NCBI GenBank assembly: GCA_927797885.1
Contig: OV696605.1
Location: forward strand, 1,215,157-1,279,156
DNA from: Gloeomargaritales cyanobacterium VI4D9
Lineage (GTDB): Bacteria > Cyanobacteriota > Cyanobacteriia > Gloeomargaritales > Gloeomargaritaceae
Direction of reading: 5' to 3'
Length of the DNA stretch: 64,000 nt
In this document: positions 8,493 to 20,308 of the stretch, in pieces
How positions within the stretch are numbered: position 1 is the first letter of the stretch
Layout of the letters: the number at the start of each line of letters is the position of its first letter
The notes under the pieces: generated by a model
Databases searched by the model: none
The model's input: only the letters and a program-made list of their open reading frames with translations
What the model was told of the DNA's origin: nothing
Translations under genes and position numbers: made by a program

Positions 8493-9536
8493 ATGATCGA
8501 CCCCATGACTGACTACACCGAAACCCTCACTGATTTGGACAGCTCCCTCACTGCCCCCGGTGAACTAGAATCTGCGGGCGGTCGGCGGGGAGCGGTGACC
8601 CCGGATATGGTTCGCACCTACCTGCAGGAGATCGGTCGGGTGCCGCTGTTGACCCATGAGCAGGAAATTGTCTTTGGCAAGCAGGTGCAACAGATGATGC
8701 AGTTGCTGGAACTGCGGGATAAAATCGCCGCCGAAACTGGGCAGACCCCGGATATGGAACTCTGGGCGGAAAAAGCCGGGATGACGGTGACGGCTCTGCA
8801 AGACACCCTGCGCCGGGGACAACGGGCGAAACAACGGATGATCGAAGCCAATTTGCGCCTGGTGGTCTCCATTGCCAAAAAGTACCAGAAGCGCAACCTG
8901 GAACTGCTGGATTTGATTCAAGAAGGCACCCTGGGCTTGGAGCGGGGGGTGGAAAAGTTTGACCCAACCCGGGGCTACAAATTCTCCACCTATGCCTATT
9001 GGTGGATTCGCCAAGCCATCACCCGGGCGATTGCCCAGCAAGCCCGCACCATCCGCTTGCCGATTCACATCACGGAAAAGCTGAACAAGATCAAAAAAAC
9101 CCAGCGGGAACTGTCCCAGCAGTTGGGGCGGTCGGCTACGCCCTCAGAGATTGCCCAAGCCCTGGAGTTGGAACCGGGGCAGATTCGGGAATACCTGCTC
9201 ATGTCCCGCCAGCCCATCTCGATGGATTTACGCATCGGCGACAACCAGGACACGGAACTGGGGGAACTGCTGGAGGACCGGGGGATTTCGCCGGAGGATT
9301 TCACCACCCGGGAAGCCCTGCGGGGGGACTTGGAGCGGTTGATGGCGGAACTCACGCCCCAGCAACGGGAAGTGATCAGCCTGCGCTTCGGTTTGCAGGA
9401 CGGCAAGGAACTGTCCCTCTCTAAAGTGGGCAAACGGTTGAACCTGTCCCGGGAGCGGGTGCGCCAGTTGGAACAGCAAGCCCTCGAACACCTGCGCCGC
9501 CGTCGGGTCAACATCCGGGAATACCTGGCGAGCTAG
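8493..9536 (+). CDS. group 2 sigma-70 family RNA polymerase sigma factor
   Basis: The 347-residue protein lacks region 1.1 and the long non-conserved insert of RpoD, and so is a group 2 (alternative, non-essential type) cyanobacterial sigma factor. Region 1.2 is seen in VRTYLQEIGRVPLLTHEQE, region 2 in EANLRLVVSIAKKY through YKFSTYAYWWIRQAI, region 3 around IRLPIHITEKLNKIKK, and region 4 with the C-terminal helix-turn-helix LSKVGKRLNLSRERVRQLE. It directs core RNA polymerase to promoters, usually under stress, nitrogen or light-dark control. Which of SigB/C/D/E it matches cannot be decided by eye. ATG at 8493 (MIDPMTDYTE) is chosen over an upstream TTG at 8448. Its end overlaps the convergent DUF429 gene by 4 bases. 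Confidence 0.9.
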   Translation: MIDPMTDYTETLTDLDSSLTAPGELESAGGRRGAVTPDMVRTYLQEIGRVPLLTHEQEIVFGKQVQQMMQLLELRDKIAAETGQTPDMELWAEKAGMTVTALQDTLRRGQRAKQRMIEANLRLVVSIAKKYQKRNLELLDLIQEGTLGLERGVEKFDPTRGYKFSTYAYWWIRQAITRAIAQQARTIRLPIHITEKLNKIKKTQRELSQQLGRSATPSEIAQALELEPGQIREYLLMSRQPISMDLRIGDNQDTELGELLEDRGISPEDFTTREALRGDLERLMAELTPQQREVISLRFGLQDGKELSLSKVGKRLNLSRERVRQLEQQALEHLRRRRVNIREYLAS

Positions 9537-10264
9537 GCACTGAGGGCAGAACGGCGATGGGGTACGACGATGTACCCCTCCTGTTCATTGCCCAACACCT
9601 GGTTTTTCGCCTCCCCCCAGTACCACCAGTAGGCGCACACGTAGGCGCACACCAGGGCATCCAGTTGGTCTTCCAGAATTTTTAATTGGGCGGTTTTTTC
9701 GGGAATATCCGGTAATGTGGATAGATTTAATCGGGGTTCCGAGGCAGTTAAGGTGAATAGTAAGTTGCGTAATTTACATAACTCCTTCTGCCGTTCAGCG
9801 ATTGCCCCTTTTTTGTACTTGAGGATTTTTTCGAGATCAAATAAATGGACAACGGCTGGATGGGGGAACACCTCGATCTGCCACCGGTCGGGCTGTTGGG
9901 GAAGGATTTGGGTGCCATGCCGGAATTTTCGCCTGACTAATTCCTGCCCAAACCCCACCGTGCGGCTGGCAAACGGACGGCTGAGATTCGCCGGGTAGCA
10001 CCCCGCATGGTAGCGATGGAAATAGCGATGGGTCAACCGATCCGCCAAGCGCATCCCCGTCCCATTCGTAATCACCGTGGGCGCATCTACCGCTACGGCG
10101 GCGGGTTGCCCTGCCGGTGCCCAGGTGTCCACCCAAGCTAAAATTTCTGCCGTCGCTTGCTTACGGTCTAAATCCCGCAGGACAAGCGCATGACCCTCCC
10201 AGGCGAGACAGCAGAGACCCGATGCGCCGGAACTCCAGCCCAGGTCAATCCCCAGGAACCGCAA
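9533..10264 (-). CDS. DUF429 family protein (predicted nuclease-like fold)
   Basis: 243 residues starting MRFLGIDLGWSSG, the DUF429 N-terminus with the first acidic RNase-H-like motif. AVDAPTVI is the second conserved block, and the C-terminal EDQLDALVCAYVCAY...GYIVVP completes the family signature. Function is unknown. The only usable start next to the upstream gene is TTG at 10264, which directly follows the TAG of chlH with no gap. Translation is therefore probably coupled to chlH. Confidence 0.8.
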   Translation of the reverse strand: MRFLGIDLGWSSGASGLCCLAWEGHALVLRDLDRKQATAEILAWVDTWAPAGQPAAVAVDAPTVITNGTGMRLADRLTHRYFHRYHAGCYPANLSRPFASRTVGFGQELVRRKFRHGTQILPQQPDRWQIEVFPHPAVVHLFDLEKILKYKKGAIAERQKELCKLRNLLFTLTASEPRLNLSTLPDIPEKTAQLKILEDQLDALVCAYVCAYWWYWGEAKNQVLGNEQEGYIVVPHRRSALSA

Positions 10265-13200
10265 CTAGGACACCCCTTCGATCCGGTCTTCGATGTCCTG
10301 GTACAGCTGTTGTAAGCGTTGGATATTTTCCGGGCTGGTCTGCCAATAGCCGCGCCCATGCACTTCCAACAGGGTTCCCACCATCCGCCGGAAGGAATGG
10401 GGATTCAGGTTCATCAACCGTTCCCGCATTTGGGGGTCATTGATATAGGTGTTGTTGGCATCCTCGTAAATCCAGTTGTCCACCGCCCCCGCCGTCGCCG
10501 ACCAGCCCAGGGTATTGTTCAACCGCTTGGCAATTTCCCGCACCCCTTCGTACCCATGTTGTAATAACCCCTCGTACCATTTGGGGTTGAGCAACTTAGT
10601 CCGGGAATCCAGGCGCACCGTCTCGCTCAAACTCCGCACCCGGGCATCCGGCGTGGTGGAATCGGCGATATAGGCTTGGGGAAGTTTGCCATCCTTGCGT
10701 AACCCAGCGACAACTTTGGTCGGGTCAGAATCAAAGTAATGGGACACATCCGTAAGGGAAATTTCCGAGGAATCCAAATTTTGCAGGGTCACATCCACCC
10801 GTTGCAAACTGCTTTGAAAAAGTTCGGCATTTTGGCGCATCGTCCCTGGGGCATCCGCATCAAAGGCGTAGGATTTGCGACTTAGATACATTTCCTGCAA
10901 GTCTTTTTCTTGCTCCCAGGTACTATTTTCCACCGCCAAATTCACGTTCGCCGCATAGGAACCCGACGCATTGGAAAACACCCGGGTTGCCGCCTGCCGT
11001 AGGGGAATATTTAACTCTTGCGCCTGTTCCAAAGCGTGTTTGCGGACAAAATTCAATTCCAGGGGTTCCTCCGCTTCGGCGGCTAATTTCACCGCCTGGT
11101 CAATCAAATACATCTGATTCAAAAACAAATCCCGGAACACGCCCGAACAATTGACCACCACATCAATCCGGGGTCGCCCCAATTCCTCTAGGGGAATCAA
11201 TTGCAATTTATTCATCCGCCCCAGGGCATCGGGCAGGGGTTTCACGCCCACCAACCAGAAAATTTGCGCCAGGGATTCCCCGTAGGTTTTGATATTATCC
11301 GTGCCCCACAACGTACAGGCAATGCTCTCCGGCAGTGCCCCCCCCGACTCCTGGCGATAGCGGTCCAACAACCGATTCACAATCACCTGCGCCTGTGCCA
11401 CCGCCGCCGCCGTAGGAATGGATTGGGGATCAAGGGCGTGGATATTTTTCCCCGTTGGGAGCACTTCCGGGGTACGCACCGGGTCACCGCCGGGACCAGG
11501 CACAATATATTCCCCTTCTAAGGCTTTTAAGAGTGCCCCCAATTCGTTATCGGCAACGATCAATTCCAAACATTGCGCCAGGTAATTCATCAAGGGTTGC
11601 AACTGCACTTGTTCCAATTGCGGGTAGTCGGTCTTTAACACCTGAAACCAGGGTTCCTGCGCCCCCAAACCAAAGAAATTAAAACGAGAGGTGCGCCCAA
11701 TTCGCCCTTCTTGATCCGTCACGGTTTGCACCAGGGTTTCAATGGCTTTTTGGGTGTGGTTTTGCAACTGTTCTAACAACGTCACCGCCCCCAAATTCCC
11801 CTGGTTACTGAGGCGATAAATGTCATCCAAATCCTGCCCCAAACTGCGCGCCAAAATTCGGGGTAAACTTTCTAAGCCATCCTCCGGGCGGTCTACTTTA
11901 GCAATGCTCACCAGGGTGGCAATCGCCTCCGATGCCGACGGGGGTTGCCCAATCACGTGTAGTCCAAAGGGCAGTAAACGGGATTCAATATCCATCAATT
12001 GTCGGTAAATTTTCCCCACCAATTCATCCCGTTGTTCTGGTGTTAAACTTGCCGCCTCCTGATCTGGCAAAGGCACATCCTGGTCTAAATTCACCAGCCG
12101 ACATTGCTCCATGATGCTGTTAATAATTGCCTCACTGCGCCCTGAGTCCTTGAGGGTTTGATAGGAACTGATCAATTCTTTTAATTCCCGTAACCCCTTG
12201 TACAACCCCGCCTGATCCGCCGCCGGGGTGAGGTAGCTAATCGTGGTCGCATAACCCCGCCGTTTGGCAATCGTAGCTTCGGAAGGATTATTCGCCGCAT
12301 AGTAATAGAAATTCGGCAATTCCCCAATCAAATTATCCGGGTAACAATCCCCCGACAAACCCATCTGTTTCCCCGGCATAAATTCCAAGGAACCATGTGT
12401 GCCAAAATGCAGAACCGCATCCGCCTGCCAAATGTGATTCAAATAGGTGTAATAGGCGGCAAAACCATGATGGGGACTCGCCGAACGGGAAAATAGCAAA
12501 CGCATCGGGTCGCCCTCATACCCAAATGTGGGTTGCACCCCGATAAATACATTCCCAAAATGTTTCCCGTAGATGAGTAAATGCTGCCCATCACTATTTA
12601 ATTGCCCCGGCGCTGGTCCCCACTGTTCCACAATCCGTTCATAGTAAGGGGTAAACCGCTCATATTCCGGCACGGACATCTTGTAGGCAATGTTCAAATT
12701 CGGACTACCAATTAAGGCTTGCCGGTCATGTAAAACTGCCTCCATCAGGGCTTCCGCATCCGCAGGCATTTCCTCAACGTGATAGCCATTATTACGCAGA
12801 GCTTCTAATACCCGATAAATCGAACCAAACACATCCAAATAAGCCGCCGTTCCCACATTGCCCTTATCCGGTGGAAAACTAAATACGGTAATGGCAATTT
12901 TTTTCTGACATTTGGGTTTTCGGCGCAAATTAGCCCATTGCATCACCCGTTTGGCTAATAATTCCACCCGGTCTTGCAGAGCAATGGCTTTCCCCGTTGC
13001 CCCATCCCGACCGGACAAAATAATCGGTTCAATCGCCCCATCCAACTCAGGAATGGCAATTTGCAGTGCTACTTGAATCGGGTGCAATCCCAAATCACTC
13101 GCCTGCCACTCCTCGGTGGTTTGAAACACCAAGGGTAGGGAAACAATATAAGGACGATTGAGTTTTTGTAACGCTTCCACCGCCTTGGGATGATCCTGGC

Positions 13201-14236
13201 GGGCAGGTCCCCCCACTAATGCAAACCCAGTTAACGAAACCACCACATCCACCAGCGGTTTTTGGGGGGATTTAGGATGATAAAAATAGGCTTCCACAGG
13301 TTTAGAAAAATCCAACCCCCCGGCAAATACCGGAATCACCCTAGCTCCCAAACATTCCAATTCCTGCACCATCGCCACATAATGGGCATCATCCCCCGTA
13401 ATAAGATGGGTTCTTTGCAATACCAAACCCACCGTTGGGGCTAAGGGGTCCCGCAATTCTTCCCTAATATCCCACCGCTGGTCATACCACTGTAAATACT
13501 CGTTCAAAGACTCAAACATTCGCCCCGCTAAGGGATGCCAAATCCCCATATCGGGATAGGTCACCGGCTCTTGAAACGTTAATTTTTGTTCCACTTGGGG
13601 CAGATATTTATCCGCCAACATCAGCAGAAAATTGCGAATATTCTCCTGGGAACCTCCTAACCAATATTGAAAACTCAGCATGAAATTTCGGGCATCCTGC
13701 GCCTTATCCAAGGGTAGATATTTCAACACCTTGGGCAGGGTTTGCAGTAGTTTTAACATCCCATCTTGAAAGGATGACCCGGCGGCTTCTTTGCGTTTCC
13801 GCATGAACTGGGCAATGGCACTTTTGGACTGCCCCAACTGCGCCATCGAAAAGGTTCCCATTTTGTTCAGCCGCATCACTTCTGGTAGGGAAGGAAACAC
13901 CACAATGGCGTGCAATTTTTCCCGGTAAGGGGTCACCGCCTGGACAATTTTTTGCGCCAAATCTTCCACAAAAATCAACGACGCAATGAACACATCCGCC
14001 TGGGCAATATCCGCCTGAAATTGTTGATAGTTTTCCGGGGAACGCAATTCTTCAATTAAATAACCACTCAATTGCACCGCCAAATGCCCCGGCTGACTGT
14101 TGATTTCCCGTGCCGCCGCCGTCAATGTACTTTGATATTGGGGTTCCAACAACACATACACCACCCGCATCACAGTACGGTTTTCCACATTTTCTGGCTC
14201 TAACTGACGGATAGCAGGCTTGACGTAGGTGAACAT
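10265..14236 (-). CDS. chlH: magnesium chelatase subunit H
   Basis: The 1323-residue length fits ChlH, the large porphyrin-binding catalytic subunit of Mg-chelatase, which inserts Mg2+ into protoporphyrin IX with ChlI and ChlD at the first committed step of chlorophyll synthesis. The N-terminal DUF3479 region ([13 protein letters not shown] onward) is followed by the CobN/Mg-chelatase body, with typical segments [19 protein letters not shown] and [18 protein letters not shown]. The C-terminus runs to EDRIEGVS. The next gene, DUF429, starts immediately after its stop codon. Confidence 0.97.
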   Translation of the reverse strand: MFTYVKPAIRQLEPENVENRTVMRVVYVLLEPQYQSTLTAAAREINSQPGHLAVQLSGYLIEELRSPENYQQFQADIAQADVFIASLIFVEDLAQKIVQAVTPYREKLHAIVVFPSLPEVMRLNKMGTFSMAQLGQSKSAIAQFMRKRKEAAGSSFQDGMLKLLQTLPKVLKYLPLDKAQDARNFMLSFQYWLGGSQENIRNFLLMLADKYLPQVEQKLTFQEPVTYPDMGIWHPLAGRMFESLNEYLQWYDQRWDIREELRDPLAPTVGLVLQRTHLITGDDAHYVAMVQELECLGARVIPVFAGGLDFSKPVEAYFYHPKSPQKPLVDVVVSLTGFALVGGPARQDHPKAVEALQKLNRPYIVSLPLVFQTTEEWQASDLGLHPIQVALQIAIPELDGAIEPIILSGRDGATGKAIALQDRVELLAKRVMQWANLRRKPKCQKKIAITVFSFPPDKGNVGTAAYLDVFGSIYRVLEALRNNGYHVEEMPADAEALMEAVLHDRQALIGSPNLNIAYKMSVPEYERFTPYYERIVEQWGPAPGQLNSDGQHLLIYGKHFGNVFIGVQPTFGYEGDPMRLLFSRSASPHHGFAAYYTYLNHIWQADAVLHFGTHGSLEFMPGKQMGLSGDCYPDNLIGELPNFYYYAANNPSEATIAKRRGYATTISYLTPAADQAGLYKGLRELKELISSYQTLKDSGRSEAIINSIMEQCRLVNLDQDVPLPDQEAASLTPEQRDELVGKIYRQLMDIESRLLPFGLHVIGQPPSASEAIATLVSIAKVDRPEDGLESLPRILARSLGQDLDDIYRLSNQGNLGAVTLLEQLQNHTQKAIETLVQTVTDQEGRIGRTSRFNFFGLGAQEPWFQVLKTDYPQLEQVQLQPLMNYLAQCLELIVADNELGALLKALEGEYIVPGPGGDPVRTPEVLPTGKNIHALDPQSIPTAAAVAQAQVIVNRLLDRYRQESGGALPESIACTLWGTDNIKTYGESLAQIFWLVGVKPLPDALGRMNKLQLIPLEELGRPRIDVVVNCSGVFRDLFLNQMYLIDQAVKLAAEAEEPLELNFVRKHALEQAQELNIPLRQAATRVFSNASGSYAANVNLAVENSTWEQEKDLQEMYLSRKSYAFDADAPGTMRQNAELFQSSLQRVDVTLQNLDSSEISLTDVSHYFDSDPTKVVAGLRKDGKLPQAYIADSTTPDARVRSLSETVRLDSRTKLLNPKWYEGLLQHGYEGVREIAKRLNNTLGWSATAGAVDNWIYEDANNTYINDPQMRERLMNLNPHSFRRMVGTLLEVHGRGYWQTSPENIQRLQQLYQDIEDRIEGVS

Positions 14237-14391
14237 AGGTCGCTGTCACACAAATTGATCTATGAGTATTCTTACCGAAAACCCACCCCGCCGTTGCCCT
14301 CTGCCCCGTGACCGCAACAATTTGATACCTTGCTTCATATCAGGATAAATTTATTGCGGATTGGCAATTTTTTTGTTAAAGGCTAGGGCAG

Positions 14392-16773
14392 TTACAGCAG
14401 TTCCAGTGGGTCCACATCAATCAATAACTGCACCCCCGGCGGACAGAGGCGATGCAAAGGCTGAAGGTTGGGCGGGGGGGAATTGTCCGTATTTTTTAAT
14501 AACAATTGCCAGCGGTAACGGTTGGCGATGCGGGGGATAAAGGCGGGGGCTGGACCGATACATTCCCAGGTTTCATCCTGCAATTGTAATGCTAATTTTT
14601 GCGCCGTTTGCTCAACCAAGCCAGCGTCCAGACCACTCAACCGCAGGAGAATCAACCTACCCCAGGGGGGATACCCCAACTCCCGGCGGGACTGCAATTC
14701 CTGCTTCAGAAACTCCGGGTATTGATAGTGGCAAACGGGGGCTAGCACTGGGTGTTCACAGCTATAGGTTTGGATAATCACCTCACCGGGTTGCTCGCCC
14801 CGACCTGCCCGACCCGCCACCTGCAAAAGGGTTTGCGCCGCCCGCTCCTGCGCCCGGTAATCCCCCAGGTGCAACAGCCCATCCGCCGCCAACACCACCA
14901 CCAGAGTCACCTTCGGCAAATCTAACCCCTTGGTGAGCATTTGGGTTCCCACCAGTACATCCGCCGCCCCCTCCTGAAACGCCTGCATGATTTCCTGGTG
15001 CGCCCCCTTGGTAGTGGTGCTGTCCCGGTCGTAGCGCAGCACCCGCAGTTCCGGGCACAACCGCCCCAATTCCTGCACCACCCGCTGGGTGCCACAGCCA
15101 AAATGTTTGAGAAAGGCGGAACCACAGGCGGGACAGCGTTGCGGTTGTAGTTGCCGCCAATTGCAGTAATGACAAAATAATAAAGGTTGCTGGTTGGCTT
15201 CCGGCTGATGGTAGGTAAGGGACACATCGCATCGGGGACAGGGCAGGACATAACCACAGGCACGGCAGGATACGAACGTACTGTGACCCCGGCGGGGGAC
15301 AAACACAATCGCCTGTTGCCCCTGCGCCCGCAATTGCCCGAGTTTTTCCTGCACCAGCTGGCTGAACAGGGAGAAATTTTTTTTCGCCAATTCCACCCGC
15401 ATATCCACCAACCGCATGGGTGGCAAGGGACGAGCAGGCACCCGCTCCGGCAGGGATAGGTAATGAATGCCCCCCGCCAACCGTTGCCAGGTTTCTGCAC
15501 TGGGGGTCGCCGAACCCAACACCATCGGACAATGGCAAGCCTGCGCCCGCCACTGGGCTACCGTCCGGGCGTGGTAACAGGGGGTCATCTGGCTCTGTTT
15601 GAAACTGGCATCGTGTTCCTCATCCAAGATCACCAACCCCAATCGGGGCAACGGAGCAAACACCGCCGACCGGGTGCCAATCACCACCCCCGCTGACCCC
15701 TGCCAAACCGCCCGCCAAGTATCGTACCGTTCCCCCTCCGACAAGCCGCTGTGATACACCCACACCCGCTCGCCAAACCGTGCCCGAAACCGCTCCGTCA
15801 ATTGGGGAGTCAGACCAATTTCCGGGATCAGCACCAACGCCTGTTTTCCCTGCGCCAACACCCCGGCAATCACCTGTAAATACACTTCCGTCTTGCCCGA
15901 ACCCGTGATTCCGTGTAGTAATATCTCTGTATATTGTTGGGACGCTATCGCCTGGGTAATGTGCGCCACCGCCCGTTGCTGGGCTGGGGTTAAACTGCGG
16001 GGTTGATCCGCTGTCACCGCCCCCATCTCCCGCCGGAGCCATTGCCGTTTTTCGCAACTTACCACCCCCAATTCGGCTAATTTTTCCAGGGTACTGGCAC
16101 TGGTTTTGACCTGCTTTTGTAATTCATGCCACCAGAGTTCTCCCCCCCGGTGGCGCAAAACGTCCACCACCCGTTGCTGGGCTGGGGTCAAAGCTGAGGT
16201 GTCCGCTGTCCCCAACATCACCAACTTCCGGTACTGTGCCTGGGGCGAACCGGGAAAATAGCAGTAGCTTGTAATTAAACCATACCGAGCCAATTCCCGC
16301 AGTGCCGCCCCACAACCCGGTACTTTTTGCTCCAGATACCGGCGGCTATAGTCCCCGCTTCCGGTTCTCAGCACCTCCCAGAGCGTTTGCGCCTTAGCTG
16401 ACAGGGTAGGAGGGGCAGTAGTAGCCGTCACCTTAATCCGGGTTTGACTGCGGCGAAAGACCCCCGGTGGTAATGCTAAACGCAATACATTGACCAGGGA
16501 CGTTTGGTAGTAATCCGCCACCTTTTGTAATAACGGCAAGTAATCGGCTGGAAATAACTGGGTCTGGACAATGGCAGTAATGGGTTTCACCTGCGCCGCC
16601 GTTATCCCAGGAGGCAATTGCGCCGCCCAACCCAGCACCAGCCCCGCCACCGACCGACCCGCCAGGGGCACCTGCACCACATCCCCCGGGGTGACCCCCG
16701 CCAGCGCTTGATAGGTCAGGACTCCGGTTGTGCCGGGGACATCCACCAGCACCTCGACCCAGGGGGCGGACAT
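14392..16773 (-). CDS. priA: primosomal protein N' (PriA helicase)
   Basis: 793 residues. The N-terminal 3'-DNA-binding domain (about 1-100) is followed by a DEAD-type helicase core with Walker A HGITGSGKTEVYL and a DEEH box (LVILDEEHDASFKQ). The Cys-rich zinc-binding insert has four CxxC pairs (CRACG, CPRC, CHYC, CPAC), and motifs GTQMLTKGLD and QVAGRAGRGEQPGEV follow. PriA restarts stalled replication forks. gcvP ends 2 bases upstream on the same strand, so they are probably cotranscribed. Confidence 0.96.
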   Translation of the reverse strand: MSAPWVEVLVDVPGTTGVLTYQALAGVTPGDVVQVPLAGRSVAGLVLGWAAQLPPGITAAQVKPITAIVQTQLFPADYLPLLQKVADYYQTSLVNVLRLALPPGVFRRSQTRIKVTATTAPPTLSAKAQTLWEVLRTGSGDYSRRYLEQKVPGCGAALRELARYGLITSYCYFPGSPQAQYRKLVMLGTADTSALTPAQQRVVDVLRHRGGELWWHELQKQVKTSASTLEKLAELGVVSCEKRQWLRREMGAVTADQPRSLTPAQQRAVAHITQAIASQQYTEILLHGITGSGKTEVYLQVIAGVLAQGKQALVLIPEIGLTPQLTERFRARFGERVWVYHSGLSEGERYDTWRAVWQGSAGVVIGTRSAVFAPLPRLGLVILDEEHDASFKQSQMTPCYHARTVAQWRAQACHCPMVLGSATPSAETWQRLAGGIHYLSLPERVPARPLPPMRLVDMRVELAKKNFSLFSQLVQEKLGQLRAQGQQAIVFVPRRGHSTFVSCRACGYVLPCPRCDVSLTYHQPEANQQPLLFCHYCNWRQLQPQRCPACGSAFLKHFGCGTQRVVQELGRLCPELRVLRYDRDSTTTKGAHQEIMQAFQEGAADVLVGTQMLTKGLDLPKVTLVVVLAADGLLHLGDYRAQERAAQTLLQVAGRAGRGEQPGEVIIQTYSCEHPVLAPVCHYQYPEFLKQELQSRRELGYPPWGRLILLRLSGLDAGLVEQTAQKLALQLQDETWECIGPAPAFIPRIANRYRWQLLLKNTDNSPPPNLQPLHRLCPPGVQLLIDVDPLELL

Positions 16774-16775
16774 CC

Positions 16776-19628
16776 TTAATGGTCGTCACTCAGTAGGGGT
16801 GGACAACTACAGACCAGGTGCCGGTCCCCGTAGGCATTGTCAATCCGCGCCACCGGCGGCCAAAACTTATACGCCCGCAACCCCGGTACCGGATAGGCGG
16901 CCTGCTCCCGACTGTAGGGATGATGCCATGCGTCTGTAATCACAACTTCCGCTGGGTGGGGGGCATTTTTGAGCAGATTATCCTGGGGGTCCGCCTGCCC
17001 CTGGGCAATGGCCATCGCCTCGTGGTAAATGCCAATCATCGCCTCGCAAAACCGGTCTAACTCCCGCAGGGATTCGCTTTCCGTCGGTTCCACCATCATC
17101 GTCCCCGCCACCGGCCAGGACACGGTCGGCGCATGGAACCCGTAGTCCATCAACCGTTTCGCCACATCCTCCACCTCCACCCCCGTCTGCGCCTTCAAAG
17201 GGCGTAAATCCAAGATACACTCGTGCGCCACCCAGCCATACTTGCCCCGATACAGCACCGGGAAATAGGGGTCTAACCGTTGGGCAATGTAATTCGCATT
17301 CAAAATCGCCAAACGGGTCGCCTGGGTCAAACCTTCTCCTCCCATCAGTACCATATACATCCAAGAGATGGGCAAAATACTGGCACTACTCCAGGGAGCC
17401 GCCGCAATTGTCCCGATACTCTGATCGCCGCCCGTTGGAATCAGCGGATGAGTGGGCAGAAAGGCTTGCAAATGCTCCGCCACCGCAATCGGCCCCATCC
17501 CCGGCCCGCCGCCCCCGTGCGGAATACAAAACGTTTTATGCAAATTCACATGGCAGACATCAAACCCCAATTCCCCCGGACGACACAATCCCACCAGGGC
17601 ATTCAGGTTCGCCCCGTCCAAATAGACCTGCCCCCCATGCTCATGCACCACCTGGCACAACTCCCGCACCCCGGTTTCAAACACCCCGTGCGTCGAGGGA
17701 TAGGTGAGCATCAGCGCGGCTAATTCGTCTGCATATTGGCTGGCTTTTGTGCGTAAATCGTCAATATCCACATTCCCCTGTTTGTCGCAGGCGACCGGCA
17801 CCACCTGGAACCCCGCCATCACCGCACTCGCCGGATTGGTACCATGCGCCGACTGGGGGATCAGACAGACCCGGCGTTGGGGTTCCCCCCGCTGTTGATG
17901 GTACTGACGAATGACTAACAATCCTGTCAATTCGCCCTGGGAACCCGCATTCGGTTGCAACGACACCCCCGGCAGACCAGTAATATCCGCCAACCAGGTG
18001 GTCAAATCCCGAAACAGGTGTTGATACCCCTGGGTTTGTTCCAACGGCACAAAAGGATGAATCTGATTAAATTCCGGCCAGGAAATCGGCACCATTTCAC
18101 TCGTGGCATTCAATTTCATGGTGCAGGAACCCAAGGGCATCATCGCGGTTGTGAGGGATAAATCCCGACTTTGCAAACGATAAAGGTAGCGCAAAAATTC
18201 TGTTTCCGAATGATATTGCCGAAACACCTCCTGGGTGAGAAAATCCCCGGTTCGTGCCCACATTTCTGGGTAATCGTATGTGGTCTGATCCACCAATTCC
18301 TGAAATCCAAAGGGCAATTCCTGATCCCCATTGAATAGACGCAGTAACCGTGCCACATCCGACCACTCGGTCGTTTCATCCAAACTGATTCCCACCCCTT
18401 CAGGATAATACCAATTCAGATTAATTTGAGCCTGGTAAAAGCGTTCCTGAAGTGCCTGACGTTGGGCAGGATTTAATTCTAAAAAAACCGTATCAAAAAA
18501 ACCCTGCGACCGCACCGCATAACCCAATTGGGCACAGCCTTTCGCCAACACCTGCGCCTGATGGTGAATTTGCCGGGCAATGCGCCGCAACCCCTCGGCT
18601 CCGTGATAGACCCCGTACATACTCGCCACCACCGCCAGCAGTACTTGTGCTGTACATATATTACTGGTCGCCCGCTCCCGGCGGATATGTTGTTCCCGGG
18701 TTTGCAGAGCCAATCGTAGCGCAGGTCGTCCCTGACTATCCTTGGATAAACCCACCATCCGTCCTGGCACCTGCCGTTTATAAATGGAGCGAGTCGCAAA
18801 ATAGGCCGCATGAGGTCCCCCATAGCCCAGGGGCACGCCCAAGCGTTGGGTACTGCCAACCGCAATATCCGCTCCCCACGCCCCCGGCGGTTTCAACAGC
18901 ACCAAACTCAACACATCAGCGGCCATAATCCGTAATGCCCCCACTGCTTGCGCCTGAGCAAAAACCGGCTGGGGATCAACCAAAACCCCATAGGAATTGG
19001 GACATTGCACCAAACAACCACAGGTATTTTCATCCACATTAAAGTTATGAATTTCAGCCACACGTAAATCAATTCCTAGGGCTGTGGCACGGGTTTGCAG
19101 AACCGCCAAAGTTTGCGGCCAGCAGTGCTGATCCACCCAAAAGACCCGCCGTTGTTGGTGATGCACCTGATAGCTCAAAATCATCGCTTCCGCCGCCGCC
19201 GTCGCCTCGTCCAACAGGGACGCATTGGCAATTTCCAACCCCGTCAATTCCGTAATCAAGGTTTGAAAATTGAACAACGCCTCCAAACGACCTTGGGCAA
19301 TTTCCGCCTGATAGGGCGTATAGGACGTGTACCAACCTGGATTCTCTAAAATATTGCGCTGAATGACGGGCGGAGTAATGCAATTGTAATAACCCATTCC
19401 CAGATAACTGTGCCAAATTTGGTTTTGTTGCGCCAGGGCTTTGAGGGTTTTCAGGGCTTGATACTCCGTCTGTGCTGCCGGGGTATGCAGGGGTGTTTGG
19501 GTGCGCAGCTGTGCCGGTACCACCTGGTCAATCAAGGTATCGAGGTCAGGACAGCCCAAAAAGCGCAGGATGATGGCTTGGTCCTCAGAAGTCAGCCCCA
19601 AATGGCGGCGGGCAAAAGCATCGGTCAT
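16776..19628 (-). CDS. gcvP: glycine dehydrogenase (decarboxylating), P protein
   Basis: 950 residues, the single-chain fused form of the glycine cleavage P protein found in cyanobacteria. The PLP lysine lies in [21 protein letters not shown]. The N-terminal half contains [20 protein letters not shown] and the family [19 protein letters not shown] block. It decarboxylates glycine and passes the aminomethyl group to the H protein, which is central to photorespiratory glycine breakdown. The 2-base gap to priA suggests an operon. Confidence 0.97.
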   Translation of the reverse strand: MTDAFARRHLGLTSEDQAIILRFLGCPDLDTLIDQVVPAQLRTQTPLHTPAAQTEYQALKTLKALAQQNQIWHSYLGMGYYNCITPPVIQRNILENPGWYTSYTPYQAEIAQGRLEALFNFQTLITELTGLEIANASLLDEATAAAEAMILSYQVHHQQRRVFWVDQHCWPQTLAVLQTRATALGIDLRVAEIHNFNVDENTCGCLVQCPNSYGVLVDPQPVFAQAQAVGALRIMAADVLSLVLLKPPGAWGADIAVGSTQRLGVPLGYGGPHAAYFATRSIYKRQVPGRMVGLSKDSQGRPALRLALQTREQHIRRERATSNICTAQVLLAVVASMYGVYHGAEGLRRIARQIHHQAQVLAKGCAQLGYAVRSQGFFDTVFLELNPAQRQALQERFYQAQINLNWYYPEGVGISLDETTEWSDVARLLRLFNGDQELPFGFQELVDQTTYDYPEMWARTGDFLTQEVFRQYHSETEFLRYLYRLQSRDLSLTTAMMPLGSCTMKLNATSEMVPISWPEFNQIHPFVPLEQTQGYQHLFRDLTTWLADITGLPGVSLQPNAGSQGELTGLLVIRQYHQQRGEPQRRVCLIPQSAHGTNPASAVMAGFQVVPVACDKQGNVDIDDLRTKASQYADELAALMLTYPSTHGVFETGVRELCQVVHEHGGQVYLDGANLNALVGLCRPGELGFDVCHVNLHKTFCIPHGGGGPGMGPIAVAEHLQAFLPTHPLIPTGGDQSIGTIAAAPWSSASILPISWMYMVLMGGEGLTQATRLAILNANYIAQRLDPYFPVLYRGKYGWVAHECILDLRPLKAQTGVEVEDVAKRLMDYGFHAPTVSWPVAGTMMVEPTESESLRELDRFCEAMIGIYHEAMAIAQGQADPQDNLLKNAPHPAEVVITDAWHHPYSREQAAYPVPGLRAYKFWPPVARIDNAYGDRHLVCSCPPLLSDDH

Positions 19629-19731
19629 GGGTCGCAGGTCGTGATACTCCCATCCACCCTAGCGCATGGGCGCATAAACTGGTGGATAATGGTGGGCGGG
19701 AACAATTTTAGTTATTTTTGCAGGATTAGTA

Positions 19732-20148
19732 ATGTCAAAGTTAATCCAATATCATCATATTGCGATTCGCACCGGCAACATTCATCGGGCGATGGAATTT
19801 TATACAGCTTTGGGCTTTGCAGTCATTGAGCGATTTACGGCGGGGATCACCCTAGCCTGTTGGTTGGAAGGGCTGGGCACCCGTTTGGAATTAATGCAAG
19901 TACCCCTGCCCCGTCCCGCTCCCGATGCCTTTGGGGATGAACATTATGTGGGTTATTATCATCTCTCTTTCCAGGTAGAAAATTTGGAAAATTTGCTGAG
20001 CCAACTGAGGGAACAATTACCCGAGCCACCAAAAGTATTACTTGCACCAACATCCCAAACCATTGGGCAAAAAAATTATCGAGTGGCGTTTATTCAAGAC
20101 TACGATGGCTTACCGATTGAACTGATGGAAATGCTAGGGAATTTATAG
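19732..20148 (+). CDS. VOC-family (glyoxalase-like) protein
   Basis: 138 residues in two beta-alpha-beta-beta-beta halves. YHHIAIRTGNIHRAMEFYTALGF is the first metal-binding strand and RVAFIQDYDGLPIELMEM the last, with a Glu ligand near the end. The family includes lactoylglutathione lyase, methylmalonyl-CoA epimerase and dioxygenases, so the reaction cannot be fixed. The stop codon TAG at 20146-20148 lies inside the left terminal repeat of a MITE, so the original C-terminus may have been changed. Confidence 0.8.
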   Translation: MSKLIQYHHIAIRTGNIHRAMEFYTALGFAVIERFTAGITLACWLEGLGTRLELMQVPLPRPAPDAFGDEHYVGYYHLSFQVENLENLLSQLREQLPEPPKVLLAPTSQTIGQKNYRVAFIQDYDGLPIELMEMLGNL

Positions 20149-20308
20149 CAATTACTTGGATTTTGAGTAAAATTTTATACCTATTTATGCTTAAATTTCA
20201 TACTTAGAAAATCAAGGGTTGCAGGGGCACCCTCCCCATACGTGGTTCTGAAAAATTTTTGTATGCCTACGGCACGCAAGCTAATGTAAATCAAGTAGGA
20301 TTGCTATA
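20144..20308. repeat. family-A MITE copy 2, with internal insert
   Basis: The left end (TATAGCAATTACTTGGATTT) is degenerate and overlaps the end of the VOC gene. The right end TAGGATTGCTATA is intact. The core GGTTGCAGGGGCACC is present. It also carries the small palindromic insert TATGCCTACGGCACGC, which is found again in the copy at 59248. Total length is 165 bp. Confidence 0.75.

Noticed and set aside
14783-15553. Long minus-strand frame inside priA in another phase
   Set aside because: A glycine-rich shadow of the priA gene caused by its base composition; priA itself has complete family motifs.
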